In this document: positions 45,835-55,420 of the stretch, piece by piece
Position numbering within the stretch: the stretch's first letter is position 1
Layout: the number at the start of each line of letters is the position of its first letter
NCBI GenBank assembly: GCA_965220305.1
Contig: OZ244817.1
Span: 620,001-684,000, forward strand
DNA: 64,000 nt
Reading direction: 5' to 3'
Source of the DNA: G965220305 sp965220305
GTDB taxonomy: Bacteria > Chloroflexota > Dehalococcoidia > Lucifugimonadales > UBA3495
Notes under the pieces: model-generated
Databases searched by the model: none
Told to the model about the DNA's origin: nothing
What the model saw: the letters and a program-made list of their open reading frames with translations, nothing else
Translations under genes and position numbers: made by a program

Positions 45835-48696
45835 CTAGGGCAGACGCGCCGTAGACAAGTTGGCTGAACCTTCCAAGACGGCTTCGGGAATCGGAATTTC
45901 CACGCCGTACTCCCCTTCTTTCGCCTCAATTCTGTATCCGCCGCAGGCCTGTTGTTGGAATGGAGTAAACTGCCACTCCATACGGTATTCTCGGATATGA
46001 TGGCTCTGCTCATCCAGCACCAGGTTTATTTTGAGCGTTTCATCCCTGGACCACTCCAACGACGTATAGGCATCCTTCAGGTCTACCGCCAACGAAAGGG
46101 TCCCATCCTGGCTTGGGGAGAATTTTAGAGCCTCGGCTTCGGCGAAGAAGAGAATGCTAGCCAGCATTCGGTGGGGACTAGAGAACCCGCGGGCCCAAGC
46201 CGTTTCACTGAAGAAATCGGCAAAGTCTACTTGTCTCCACCCGCCGCTGAACTCCGTCCAGAATTCCGTAGCACCACCTCTTTCCATTGAATCGATTATG
46301 AAGAGGCGGGGGCCGCCGTCGTACAAATACACCAGGTTTGCCTCGGTCGGACTGAAATCGAAAATCCGGTAGTCCGCCCAATCGATGCTGCCGAAGTTAT
46401 GAGACCCACAGCGGCGTCCCGTCCAGTTCCCTCTAATCTTGTAGCTGGCCGACCCGGCTTGTTGCAGGGCCACGAAGGCGCTTCGTACAACTTCATACGC
46501 GCTGGGCTCGCCGACGGCTGTGGACGGGTCCAGCAGCGCGTCGTCAAACACTATCAGCTCTTCAACTTGGGCCATGTTCATCCCGGGCCTGACCAGGGGA
46601 TGGGAATGCAGCCGAAAAAGGGCTTCATCGATGGGGCTGAGATACGGCATACGCAAGGCGTTGTGTACATTCATAATGCTGGCTGGATGATTTCGGTGAT
46701 GAATCGGCAAGAGGGCGTGTAACGCCTCGTGAATAGTGGTGCGCCTGATGGACTCGGCGGCAACTCCGATCTCCTTCAGGACTGCACGCTCGTCCAGCCA
46801 TACGGCAATGGAGGCGCTGGTAACCTCGCCGCTGGAGTTTGACTTGGACTTGGCGCACCCCCGGGCCTTGGCGCAGTGACGCCCGAAACCAACTGCCGAG
46901 GCGGTTGAAGCCGCCACGCCCACGTAGGCTTGAAAGTTGGCTTCGTCCCTGGATTCGACCCAGCGAAATTCGAGGTCCAGCAAAGGAGCGAGTTCCTCTA
47001 GGACCTCTTCCAGCACGACCAAGTAGTCCTCTTGCCCGGTGGCCCAAACGCTGACCGGCGTGGCCTGGGGCCATTTTTCGATGGTCTCAGCCCCCCAACC
47101 AGCGCAGCCTCCGTGAAAGTCGCCAGCTTCTCGGCGGACCAGCAAGCCCGGTCGGTCGCTAAAGCACTCCCACACTTCCCGGGTAACGCCCAGAATACGG
47201 GAAGGCACTTCCAGGGGCAGAGACAGGGGAACTTCCCCACCGTAATCGAAGACTATTTCCTGGGGGCCTATCGGAAGGCGCAAAGTCAGCGACTCGGAGG
47301 TCGGGCTAAATCCGTCGGTTAATTGCATCAGAAGTCGGTCCTGGCAGCCTTTTTCGCTAACCTCATCCAGCAGGCAGGAAAGGGCAATAGGCTGGGCATC
47401 TTCCAGCGGCCAATAGCCCTCATTGTGCAGGAACAGCGTGACCTCGACGTTGACGGTCTCGTCAGACCAATATCCGGCGACGCTGGCCTCGGCATCCAGC
47501 GCCAGGTGGGTGGGAAGCCGCTCGGGCACATCCACCCCAACATCCATCACATTGCCATCTCCCCAACGGTAGCCATCCTCCAGTCCCCCGGCAAAGACCC
47601 GCACGCTGCTTTCGCCCTGCTCCACGACTGCCGTGGCAACCGCGTCACCACTTGAACCGGGACCAACTGACCCGATGACTTGACCGTCGGAGCAAGTCGC
47701 GCCAACGTCGACGTCGCAGACTACGCCCACCTGCACCTCCCCGCTGGGAGTTACGCCTTCGTTCCTCACGACGAACCCTATCTCAACGATTCCCTTACCA
47801 TCCTGCCGGTAGCCCTTCTGGCGTACAAAATCCAGGTCTAAAGAGAGCTGCACGTATTCAACTGCAACGGCGGCAACGGCGGTGTTGTTGTTGGTAACAG
47901 CCTCTAGTGTGCCAGTCTCGGCTTGGACCGCCATCATGTAGGCGCCGGTCTCCGGGTAAACCGGCACCGCCACGATCCGGGTCTCGTCAGGGGCCAACTG
48001 GGTGATGACGGCGGCACGGGCCAGGCTGCCGGGAGAGCCTCCCGGGTCCCCGGCGCTAGGATCTGGGGTCCACTCTGACGAAAGCACTACTGTTTCAGCC
48101 AGCCGGTCGCCCTGATTGCCGACTTCCACTTCCAACGAGGTGGAACGAGCGCCCACTATCTGGTGGCCCAGCGTCTTCAGGGTAATGTCAGCCACCCTGG
48201 CGTCGACCTGGACCTGAGTTTCTGAACCGGCAACTCGCACGGATACCTGGTGACTGCCTGGAGGGAGTTCATGGTCGAAATTTATGGAGACCGCCTGGCC
48301 GCCGGGTAAGGCGTCGATGACCTCGACCGCTTCCGAGACTCCGCCATCCAAGGCAACTTCCACCGGCAGGGAAACGTCACCGGCCAACTCCCCAAGGTTG
48401 CGCACTGCTACCGAAAACCCGGTTTTGACCAGGCCGTCCTCTGCCCCAATTACCTGGACATCAACCCTTTCTACCTCGTATTGGGCAGGAGCAGGAGAGG
48501 GCGCAGCGGGAACAGGAGTCGCCGCGGCTGCGGCCTCCGGCAGGGGAGCTTCGGGGGCTGTTTGGCCACAGGCCGACAGGGCGGCGGCCATGATGGACAG
48601 GAAGAACGGCCACAGCTTTCGTTGCCATGCAGGAAGAGAAGAACTCAAAGCATCTACCCAAGATGACGCGGTGAAGTGGTGGTTAGGCGCCTCCAC
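45835..48696 (-). CDS. Large lipoprotein with CARDB-like repeats and a metzincin-type zinc-protease motif (953 aa)
   Basis: A hydrophobic signal segment (WPFFLSIMAAALSACG) with lipobox LSAC indicates an exported lipid-anchored protein. Residues ~70-500 are repeated beta-sandwich units of CARDB character (VRNLGELAGDVSLPVEVALD, VEVGNQGDRLAETVVLSSEW, VRNEGVTPSGEVQVGVVCD). Around 656 comes HEALHALLPIHHR, which has the HExxHxxxxxH spacing of metzincins, followed by the SIM Met-turn eight residues later. The Gly usual in the metzincin helix is Leu. Start is a GTG at 48696. It could be a surface protease with adhesive arms. The C-terminal ~200 residues are unassigned. Confidence 0.7.
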   Translation of the reverse strand: MEAPNHHFTASSWVDALSSSLPAWQRKLWPFFLSIMAAALSACGQTAPEAPLPEAAAAATPVPAAPSPAPAQYEVERVDVQVIGAEDGLVKTGFSVAVRNLGELAGDVSLPVEVALDGGVSEAVEVIDALPGGQAVSINFDHELPPGSHQVSVRVAGSETQVQVDARVADITLKTLGHQIVGARSTSLEVEVGNQGDRLAETVVLSSEWTPDPSAGDPGGSPGSLARAAVITQLAPDETRIVAVPVYPETGAYMMAVQAETGTLEAVTNNNTAVAAVAVEYVQLSLDLDFVRQKGYRQDGKGIVEIGFVVRNEGVTPSGEVQVGVVCDVDVGATCSDGQVIGSVGPGSSGDAVATAVVEQGESSVRVFAGGLEDGYRWGDGNVMDVGVDVPERLPTHLALDAEASVAGYWSDETVNVEVTLFLHNEGYWPLEDAQPIALSCLLDEVSEKGCQDRLLMQLTDGFSPTSESLTLRLPIGPQEIVFDYGGEVPLSLPLEVPSRILGVTREVWECFSDRPGLLVRREAGDFHGGCAGWGAETIEKWPQATPVSVWATGQEDYLVVLEEVLEELAPLLDLEFRWVESRDEANFQAYVGVAASTASAVGFGRHCAKARGCAKSKSNSSGEVTSASIAVWLDERAVLKEIGVAAESIRRTTIHEALHALLPIHHRNHPASIMNVHNALRMPYLSPIDEALFRLHSHPLVRPGMNMAQVEELIVFDDALLDPSTAVGEPSAYEVVRSAFVALQQAGSASYKIRGNWTGRRCGSHNFGSIDWADYRIFDFSPTEANLVYLYDGGPRLFIIDSMERGGATEFWTEFSGGWRQVDFADFFSETAWARGFSSPHRMLASILFFAEAEALKFSPSQDGTLSLAVDLKDAYTSLEWSRDETLKINLVLDEQSHHIREYRMEWQFTPFQQQACGGYRIEAKEGEYGVEIPIPEAVLEGSANLSTARLP

Positions 48697-49041
48697 GGCG
48701 ACCTCAATAGCTGGCTATAGCTTCAAGGGGTTGGGCCAACGCCACATTTAGCTGCTGCCTAAAGCACTCGACGGCGCCATCCACTATGCAAAGTCAAGGC
48801 CCCGGACTATCGAGTTGGCGGCCCAGGCCTTCCAACTGCGCCTCTTTTGACTATCAGCGCCTCCAGGGACCGCCCGGGGATGTCCGAAAAGGAAAGGAGA
48901 CCGGCAAAACCCCAGGCTATCGTCCCTTCTGGACAATGGGGGCCTCTATTGGAGGGCCCCCACACTACTATTTACGACCCACACACCACGGGCCGGATAA
49001 CCCAGGTTGCATCAAGGCCGATGGCCGGCGCCAGAAAAAGC
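48697..49041. other. Intergenic region upstream of the lipoprotein gene
   Basis: No gene recognised. A stem TGGGGGCC/GGCCCCCA at 48937-48962 may end the gamma-glutamyltranspeptidase transcript, though no T-run follows. Confidence 0.45.
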
Positions 49042-50841
49042 CTACCAGCCCATGGCGTACCCGATGTTTCCCTTGGGGGACGAGCCGCCCATGATAACGC
49101 CCCTTTCCTTGTCGTAACGGATACCCATCACCTTGCCGTTGCTCCAAGGCTCGGTGAGAACCACCTGGTGCCCCAGGTCACGCAGCTTGTTGACCACGTC
49201 CCGGGAAATGCCCGGCTCGGCAACCACCGTAGCCGGATAGGCAGCCCGGGGGTAGAAGGAAGAGGGGAAATGTACCGAGTGGACTGTAGGCGCGTCCAGG
49301 GCCTCCTGAATGTCCATGCCGAACTCCACATAATTGAGGAAGAACTGCAATGTCCACTGCTCTTGGGCATCCCCGCCCGGCGTACCGAAGACCATGAAGG
49401 GGTCGTCACCCTTGGTGACCAACGTGGGAGTCAGGGTGGCCCGTGGACGCTTGTGGGGGGCTAGGGCATTGGGCCGTTCTGGATTGAGGTAGAACATCTG
49501 GCCCCGGGTGCCCAGGGGGAACCCCAATCCCCGGACCACCGGCGACGTGCCCAGCCAGCCACCGCTGGGGGTGGCGGCCACCATATTCCCCTCCCGGTCC
49601 ACAGCGTCCAGGTGGGTCGTGTCTCCTACGTGGGCGTGGCCCAAACCCAGGTCCCGGATGGCCCGGGCGTCTACACCCAGGGCTTGGCGATTGTCCTCGA
49701 CCACGTCCACCGTGGCGTAGGCGGGCACCCCCTGGCCCACGTCTCCGGGACGCATTTCCGTGGAGGCAGCAGACCCAATCAACTCCTGCCTGCCGGCGGC
49801 GTACCTGGGGGACAACAGCACATCCAGGGGCACCTTGTCGAAGTTGGGGTCACCGTAGTAGGCTTCGCGGTCGGCGAAGGCCAACTTCCCCGCCTCAATC
49901 CAGGTATGGAGGTATTCCGGGGTGTTGTGATTCAGGCCACCCACGTCAAAACCGGCCATTATGTTCAGATGCTGGAGGAACACCGGCCCCTGGGTCCAGG
50001 GAGGACACTTGTGGACCGTCAGGTCTCCGTAGTTGGAGAAAATCGGCTCTTCCACCGAGGCGTTCCATTCGGCCATATCCTCGTAGGAGAGCAGCCCAGT
50101 GTGGGCCATTCCGCTGGCGTCTTCCACCGGATTGTTGGTGATAAATTCAACGATGGTCTCGGCTACTCTACCCTTGTAGAAGGCATCCCGGGCACCCTGA
50201 ATGCCCGCTATTCTGCCGCCATGTTTCGCCTCCTCCTCACCACGGCACAGGTCTTTAAGGACCTCGGCGAAGCCGGGGTTGCGGAAAACCTCTCCCACCT
50301 CGGGGACGTGACCCTGGGGGTAGTAGACCTCCCCGGTGGTGGGATAAAGCTGGGTGAATTTCTGGTAGCTGGCCGTCAGGCTGTTGTGCAGTCGCTGGTA
50401 CATTGGGAACCCGTTTTCCGCCAACTCGATGGCCGGCTGGAGCACCTGGGAAAAGCTCATGGTGCCGAAGCGGGCGATGGCCGTGGCCCAGGTGTCAACC
50501 ACCGCGGGGACGCAGGCAGGGAGGTAGCCGTCGCCGGGGATGAGGTCGATTCCGTGCTCCCGGCACCAGTCGATGCTGAAGGCTCCGGGGGACCAACCCA
50601 TGCCGCTGATGCAGTAGGTCTTCTTCTCCTTGGCCGAGTAGACCAGGACGGGGACCTCTCCTCCGATGCCGTTACTGGTGGGTTCCAGCAGGTTCAGGCA
50701 GAAGCACATGGCGGCTGCGGCGTCGATGGCGTTGCCACCCTGTTCCATGATGCGGAACCCTGCTGTGGTGGCCAGGTAGTGACCCGAAGTGACCACCCCA
50801 CGGGTGCCCATGATTACTGGTCGAGTGGTGAATCCTGCCAT
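49042..50841 (-). CDS. Gamma-glutamyltranspeptidase family protein (599 aa)
   Basis: N-terminal nucleophile hydrolase that is processed autocatalytically. GHYLATTAGFRIMEQGGNAI DAAAAM and EPTSNGIGGE form the large-subunit signature; HVGDTTHLDAVDREGNMVA carries the nucleophile Thr at the start of the small subunit; FGTPGGDAQEQWTLQFFLN is conserved near the end. It may hydrolyse glutathione-type gamma-glutamyl bonds or be a related acylase. No signal peptide is seen, so it seems cytoplasmic. GGGGAGG before ATG 50841 supports the start. Same strand as the following monooxygenase gene, 92 bases away. Confidence 0.9.
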   Translation of the reverse strand: MAGFTTRPVIMGTRGVVTSGHYLATTAGFRIMEQGGNAIDAAAAMCFCLNLLEPTSNGIGGEVPVLVYSAKEKKTYCISGMGWSPGAFSIDWCREHGIDLIPGDGYLPACVPAVVDTWATAIARFGTMSFSQVLQPAIELAENGFPMYQRLHNSLTASYQKFTQLYPTTGEVYYPQGHVPEVGEVFRNPGFAEVLKDLCRGEEEAKHGGRIAGIQGARDAFYKGRVAETIVEFITNNPVEDASGMAHTGLLSYEDMAEWNASVEEPIFSNYGDLTVHKCPPWTQGPVFLQHLNIMAGFDVGGLNHNTPEYLHTWIEAGKLAFADREAYYGDPNFDKVPLDVLLSPRYAAGRQELIGSAASTEMRPGDVGQGVPAYATVDVVEDNRQALGVDARAIRDLGLGHAHVGDTTHLDAVDREGNMVAATPSGGWLGTSPVVRGLGFPLGTRGQMFYLNPERPNALAPHKRPRATLTPTLVTKGDDPFMVFGTPGGDAQEQWTLQFFLNYVEFGMDIQEALDAPTVHSVHFPSSFYPRAAYPATVVAEPGISRDVVNKLRDLGHQVVLTEPWSNGKVMGIRYDKERGVIMGGSSPKGNIGYAMGW

Positions 50842-50933
50842 TCTTCGCCTCCCCTATTTCTAACCGTCTCCGCCCTGGTTTAACAACCGGGGCGAGCAGC
50901 TCCAGCTCATGTTCAATGGCTGCTGGGCGTCGT

Positions 50934-52106
50934 TTACTTAGACCCCACCTTACCCGGCATGTCCACATAGTGGGGCATCACTTCATCTACGAAGAGTTCC
51001 AGGGACCGCATTGCCTGCTCGTGGGTCAGGCTGCCCCATTGGAAGGAACAGACGAAATAGTTGGCCCCGGTGGTGATGTACTCGTCGATGTAATCTCGGA
51101 CCGCGGCTGGCGTTCCCGCCATGACCCCGAATCCCGCGCCCTGACCGCCGGTGGATGCCAGGCCCCCCGGGGATTCTCGCCGCTGCTGTTGCTCATCCAG
51201 CCTTTCTTCCAGGGCCCAGTACAGGTCGCGGCGGGCCTCCCGCTCGGGGGCCGCTTGCGGTCTCATGCGCTCGTTGGGGACCAGGAACTGGGTCAGGCCC
51301 CGCTTCTCCGCCTCAATGCGTCGGGGCGCTCCCAGGTTCCACTTGTATTCGTCCCAGGCCGGGGTGGCAATTTCCAGGGCCTCTTTCTCGGTTTCCGCCA
51401 GGTACATGTGGTTGACCATGCCAATCTTTGGCTCGGTGCCCTGCAAGGTCAGCGCGCCGGGCCCCTGGTACTGGTCCCACAGGTCCCGATAGCGTTTGAC
51501 GTTGGCCTCGAAGGAGTCCAAAGAGCCGACGATTACCGTATTCATCCCCTCCATCGCCGCCGTCGCCACGTTCCGCATGTACCAGAAGGGGGGATAGGGC
51601 TGCTGTTTGGGACGCAGGCGCATGGGCAGCGAGTCGAAGTTGTAGAACTCGCCCTCGTAACTCAATTCGTCGTGGCTAAGACCCTCGCGGATAATGTCCA
51701 GCGTTTCCAGGTACCTGGCGTAATTGGTCTCTACGTCTGATTCCTGGCCCCAGAAGTAGGCTTCCAGGACCCCGCCGCGACCCACGCCGATTTCCATCCG
51801 TCCCCCGCTGAGGTTGTCCAGCATACTTATCTCTTCAATAAGCCGGATGGGGTGATGCAAGGGCAGGACGTAGATGCAGGGCACCAGCTTCATCTGCTTG
51901 GTGCGTTGGGCCACTGACGCCAGGAAGACGTTCTGCGAAGGGGCCAAACTATGGACTGCGGGGGTGTGGTGTTCGGCCAAGTGATAAGCGTAGAACCCGG
52001 TGGCGTCCAGTCGCTCGACTTGCTCCAGACGCTCCCGATAAATCTGCTCCAGCGACAGGTCGGCAACGGGTTCAATGTGGTCGAAAACCCCGAATTCGAG
52101 GGCCAT
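50934..52106 (-). CDS. LLM-class flavin-dependent monooxygenase (390 aa)
   Basis: Luciferase-like TIM barrel: MALEFGVFDHIEPVADLSLE, YAYHLAEHHTPAVHSLAP (about 38-55), VPCIYVLPLHHPIRLIEEIS and GGRMEIGVGRGGVLEAYFWG. The EHH segment and second-half pattern place it with flavin-dependent oxidoreductases of the bacterial luciferase family, distinct from the one at 12985. The substrate is unknown. GGAGAAG supports ATG 52106. It lies just upstream of the gamma-glutamyltranspeptidase gene and could be co-transcribed. Confidence 0.87.
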   Translation of the reverse strand: MALEFGVFDHIEPVADLSLEQIYRERLEQVERLDATGFYAYHLAEHHTPAVHSLAPSQNVFLASVAQRTKQMKLVPCIYVLPLHHPIRLIEEISMLDNLSGGRMEIGVGRGGVLEAYFWGQESDVETNYARYLETLDIIREGLSHDELSYEGEFYNFDSLPMRLRPKQQPYPPFWYMRNVATAAMEGMNTVIVGSLDSFEANVKRYRDLWDQYQGPGALTLQGTEPKIGMVNHMYLAETEKEALEIATPAWDEYKWNLGAPRRIEAEKRGLTQFLVPNERMRPQAAPEREARRDLYWALEERLDEQQQRRESPGGLASTGGQGAGFGVMAGTPAAVRDYIDEYITTGANYFVCSFQWGSLTHEQAMRSLELFVDEVMPHYVDMPGKVGSK

Positions 52107-52524
52107 ACTGCTTCTCCAAATATAGTGTGCCGAACTTCCAACAGGCCCAACGAATCGGGAAGAACCCAGAGAGCCCGACTATTGTTCGTATTGGTAGTCT
52201 AGGAGGGCTATCCGCACTTGTCAATTTGCGGGGCCAGCCGACGGGCTGTACCCATCGAGGGCCGGCAGCGCCTTGAACGGCGCTTGGCACGGGCCTTCTA
52301 GTCCTGGTTGTAGCAAGGCCAGCCCGAAAGTTAGCGGGCCTGTCGGATGCGGGGCATTATCGTAAAGAGGCAAGGGGGCTGCCGAAGGTGTTCAAGGGGA
52401 TTCGACACCGGCTATAATGCTGGCAGATTCGCCGGCTGCGGATTCCAGCCGCGCCATCCTCCAATCAGCAGAGGCTGAAGGAGCCCATACCAGATTGACC
52501 CGGAGGGAATGGAGAGGAAATAGA
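52107..52524. other. Divergent intergenic region with nitroreductase promoter
   Basis: TTCAAG (52391-52396), a 16-base spacer and TATAAT (52413-52418) form a plausible promoter for the nitroreductase. No other gene is recognised; the frame open from 52417 lacks homology before 52525. Confidence 0.5.
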
Positions 52525-53046
52525 ATGGAAGTTTACGAATGTATCAGAAGCCGCCGCACGGTGCGCAATTTCAAGCCCGACCCGATACCGGAGCCGCTGG
52601 TGCGCCGCATTCTCCAGGGGGCCCGGCGGTCGCCCAGTTCCAGCCACTCCCAACCGTGGCAACTCGTCGTCGTCAGGGACCGGGACACCCTGGTAGAGCT
52701 GGGGCGAATCGCCACCCAGGGCGCTTTCATAGCCCAGGCCCCTATGGCGATAGTGTTCCTGATGGACAATGCCCCTCGGCCCCAACTTGACGCCGGTCGG
52801 GCGATACAACAGATGGAACTGACCGCCTGGGCCGAAGGAGTCGGCACCTGCTTCGTCGGAGTGCGGCAAGAGGAGCAGCAGCGGGAAATAAAGGAACTGT
52901 TGGGCATACCGGCGGAAATGGAGCTGATAACCATCCTGCCCTTCGGATACCGGGACGAGACGGTAACCCGGGAAAGCCGGCCTCGCCGGGCTCTGCGGGA
53001 CATGGTGCACGGCGAGAAATTCGGGCAGCCGTACCGGACCGGCTAA
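52525..53046 (+). CDS. Nitroreductase family protein (173 aa)
   Basis: FMN-dependent NAD(P)H oxidoreductase fold of the nitroreductase family. MEVYECIRSRRTVRNFKPDP is the classic FMN-binding N-terminus with two Arg, ARRSPSSSHSQPWQLVVV is the second contact loop, and GVGTCFVGVRQEE ... LITILPFGY closes the fold. GGAGAGG at 52511-52517 and the family-typical start select ATG 52525. The role is unknown (nitro/quinone reduction or flavin handling), and it stands alone. Confidence 0.88.
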   Translation: MEVYECIRSRRTVRNFKPDPIPEPLVRRILQGARRSPSSSHSQPWQLVVVRDRDTLVELGRIATQGAFIAQAPMAIVFLMDNAPRPQLDAGRAIQQMELTAWAEGVGTCFVGVRQEEQQREIKELLGIPAEMELITILPFGYRDETVTRESRPRRALRDMVHGEKFGQPYRTG

Positions 53047-53135
53047 GGGCGGTGACCCAAAACTGGCCCGGCCACGGTAAAACGACGCTCACGGCACAGC
53101 AGCACGTTGTCTGGATGCTTGGGCGGCGAGGACAC

Positions 53136-53168
53136 GATTGGGAGGGCTTATATCCAGCCCTCCCAATC
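53136..53168. terminator. Long stem-loop between converging genes
   Basis: GATTGGGAGGGCT pairs perfectly with AGCCCTCCCAATC (13-bp stem, 7-base loop). No T-run follows on either strand, but its place between converging genes suggests transcription termination. Confidence 0.6.
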
Positions 53169-53169
53169 A

Positions 53170-53526
53170 CTAGGCGCTGGTTACCTGGATGCGAGACACC
53201 CTTCCCCTATCGCCGCTGCCCGAATGCACCTTTACTTCCACTTCCTCGTCGGTATGACTTTCGGTGAAGTAATGAATTTCCTTGTTGTCCACGTCCGCTT
53301 TCACCAGAATCTCGGTGCAACCAACATCGTCGCTGAGAACCGGCGAGTTGTAGAGCCTTATCCTGACCCCCCGCTGGACATTAATCAAGGCGCAGGATAG
53401 AGCCGCTCCATCAGCGATGGGGGTGCTGATGAGGGTGAGGTTCCAGTCCGAGTCGACGTGGCTGACTATCTTTCCGATGTAGTGCTGGGTGCACTCCGGG
53501 CCTTCGTAAAACCTAATATCTCCCAC
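53170..53526 (-). CDS. Hypothetical small beta-rich protein (118 aa)
   Basis: Two half-similar segments starting DIRFYEGPECTQHYIGKI and VRIRLYNSPVLSDDVGCTEI resemble the FYE/LY pattern of beta-gamma-crystallin-like repeats, but the match is weak. A GTG at 53526 is preceded by AAGGAGAGAT. No signal peptide or transmembrane helix is present. Function unknown. Confidence 0.6.
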   Translation of the reverse strand: MGDIRFYEGPECTQHYIGKIVSHVDSDWNLTLISTPIADGAALSCALINVQRGVRIRLYNSPVLSDDVGCTEILVKADVDNKEIHYFTESHTDEEVEVKVHSGSGDRGRVSRIQVTSA

Positions 53527-53641
53527 AGTGCTATCTCTCCTTCTTCGTTGGTCGTCAGATTAGTTTCCGCCTGGCTGGGAACTTGCCAAGGGCTGATGTT
53601 TACCCGATTCGCTGCTGTTAACGAACTGCCCGGCGGCTTCC

Positions 53642-54817
53642 CTAGTCCATCGCCAGGACCACGGTGCCCGTCGAGGACAGGGAGCCCCCGGTGCCGTTTA
53701 CTATCGCTATCCTGGGGTCCTGATTGGGGCCGCCCTTAACCTTCACCTGCCGGGCGCCCCCCTCGCCCCGCATCTGCCGTACCGCTTCCACGATGAGGAA
53801 ACTGCCGTACATCCCCGGGTGGGTGTAGGAGAGGCCCCCGCCGGCGGTGTTCAGGGGAAAGTCTCCGCCGGGCGCGGTGCGCTGGCCAGCCACAAAATCC
53901 GCCGCCTCTCCAGGCTTGCAGAATCCTAGGCCCTCCAGCGTGAGCATAACCGTGTAGGTAAAAGAATCGTAGATGAGGGCCAGTTCGATGTCGTCATGGG
54001 TTACTCCGGCCCGGGAAAGCGCCCGGGGGCCGGTCTCCCGGGCGATCATGGAAGTGAAAGAAGGCATCATGCTGATACCGTTATGGTCGTGACCTTCGGC
54101 TGCGCCCAATACCCAAACGGGCTGCTTGCGGCAATTGGCCGCTATCTCGGCAGTGGTCACGATGATGGCCGCACCGGAGTCGGTTACCAAGCAGCAGTCC
54201 AGAAGATGGAAGGGCCAAGAGACCCAGCGGGAATTGTGGTAGTCGTCGAAGGACATAGGGGATTCGTGCATTACTGCCTTGGGGTTGAGGTTGGCCCATT
54301 TGCGAGTGGCTACAGCTATTTCGGCCATCCCCTGCCGGGTCCGCTCTTCGCCGTACAGGTGCATGTAGCGGGAGCAGGCCAGCGAATAGTTGATAGGAGC
54401 GCCGATGATGCCGTAGGGCGACTCGTATTGGGCCGTCGGTAGGTTGGCGTCGCCGGGCACCCTGGCCCGGGTGGAGCGGCCCGCCTGGCCGTGGGTTATC
54501 AAGGCTACATCGCAGTAACCCGCCCGGATGGCCGCCGCCGCGTGGGCCACGTGAATGACGAAGGAGGAACCGCCGACGTAAGTGCTATCGGTGTATTCGG
54601 GGTTGATGCCCAGGTACTCCGCGGTAACCAAGGTGGAAAAACCGGCAGTCAGGACTCCGTTGACGTCGCTCTTGGAGAGCCCGGCATCTTCCAGGGCGTT
54701 GTGCGCCGCCTCGGCGTGGTGTTGCAGGGAAGACTTGTGGGGCACGGTGCCCATCTCGTCGGACTCGGCCACTCCCACAATGGCGATGTCCCGCTCTTTG
54801 AGTCCATTAGAGGCCAT
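53642..54817 (-). CDS. Thiolase-like protein lacking the catalytic Cys (391 aa)
   Basis: Thiolase fold of the SCP2-like/non-specific lipid-transfer subfamily: VGVAESDEMGTVPHKSS, then STYVGGSSFVIHVAHAAAAI where the usual NACASG nucleophile loop has Ser/Gly and no Cys, LALIYDSFTYTVMLTLEGLG and GGGLSYTHPGMYGSFLIVEA. It probably binds acyl-CoA and acts with a DUF35 partner, or is a non-classical thiolase. AAGGAGGGAG upstream fixes the ATG. No DUF35 gene is adjacent, unlike the thiolase at 10004. Confidence 0.82.
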   Translation of the reverse strand: MASNGLKERDIAIVGVAESDEMGTVPHKSSLQHHAEAAHNALEDAGLSKSDVNGVLTAGFSTLVTAEYLGINPEYTDSTYVGGSSFVIHVAHAAAAIRAGYCDVALITHGQAGRSTRARVPGDANLPTAQYESPYGIIGAPINYSLACSRYMHLYGEERTRQGMAEIAVATRKWANLNPKAVMHESPMSFDDYHNSRWVSWPFHLLDCCLVTDSGAAIIVTTAEIAANCRKQPVWVLGAAEGHDHNGISMMPSFTSMIARETGPRALSRAGVTHDDIELALIYDSFTYTVMLTLEGLGFCKPGEAADFVAGQRTAPGGDFPLNTAGGGLSYTHPGMYGSFLIVEAVRQMRGEGGARQVKVKGGPNQDPRIAIVNGTGGSLSSTGTVVLAMD

Positions 54818-55420
54818 GTTCTCCCTCCTTGGCCGGCGGCTCGGCGTTATTGACGTTCAGTGCGACGGAATCCCAGGACCGGCTCGGCCAATTTGCCCCA
54901 TACTCTCATATAGGTATAGCTTAGCAGTTTATTCCCGGTAACGGTGTGATTATAGGAATAACCCGTTCAACCGCGCAAGTGGAAGGTCACGGGGGTTAGG
55001 GCAATCGCATATTGGATTGGGAGGGACCCATCATTCCCGCGAAAGCGGGAATCCAGCTTCCCGTTTCAATGTGCGATTGCCCTGGGTCAAAACCCTCGAT
55101 CTCGGTTAGATCAGCAACCACCGACCGCTAGGCACGTTCTTGTTGCCCGCAGCAGGCACCCCCCCGAGACCCGCGACCTGTGGCCTCCGCCGTCGCCGTG
55201 GGGTCAGTCCGGCCATTTGACAGCCCCAGTATATGCTCCTAGACTGTCGCCATCGCGTCCGGCGCCCGGCATTGCGGGGCCGGTCAGCCCATTGGAATAC
55301 AGGCAAACAACGCGATGGATGGTCAAAACGCCTGTGGTTTTAGGTTAATGGTCCCATACTGGCAGCAGAGGCTAAGGGCCAACCATTGTCCAAAGAGCTT
55401 TGCAGGGTGGGGAAGAAACG
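54818..55420. other. Divergent intergenic region with a palindromic repeat
   Basis: Contains the repeat at 54999-55083. TATAAT on the minus strand near 54950 may be part of the thiolase-like gene promoter. No gene is recognised; a frame at 55106-55306 looks non-coding. Confidence 0.5.
54999..55083. repeat. Complete palindromic repeat unit (dispersed family)
   Basis: Starts GGGCAATCGCATATTGGAT (54999-55017), holds the hairpin TTCCCGCGAAAGCGGGAA in the middle and ends AATGTGCGATTGCCC (about 55069-55083), so the unit has inverted ends and a central stem. The first segment is the exact reverse complement of 23741-23759. Confidence 0.82.
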
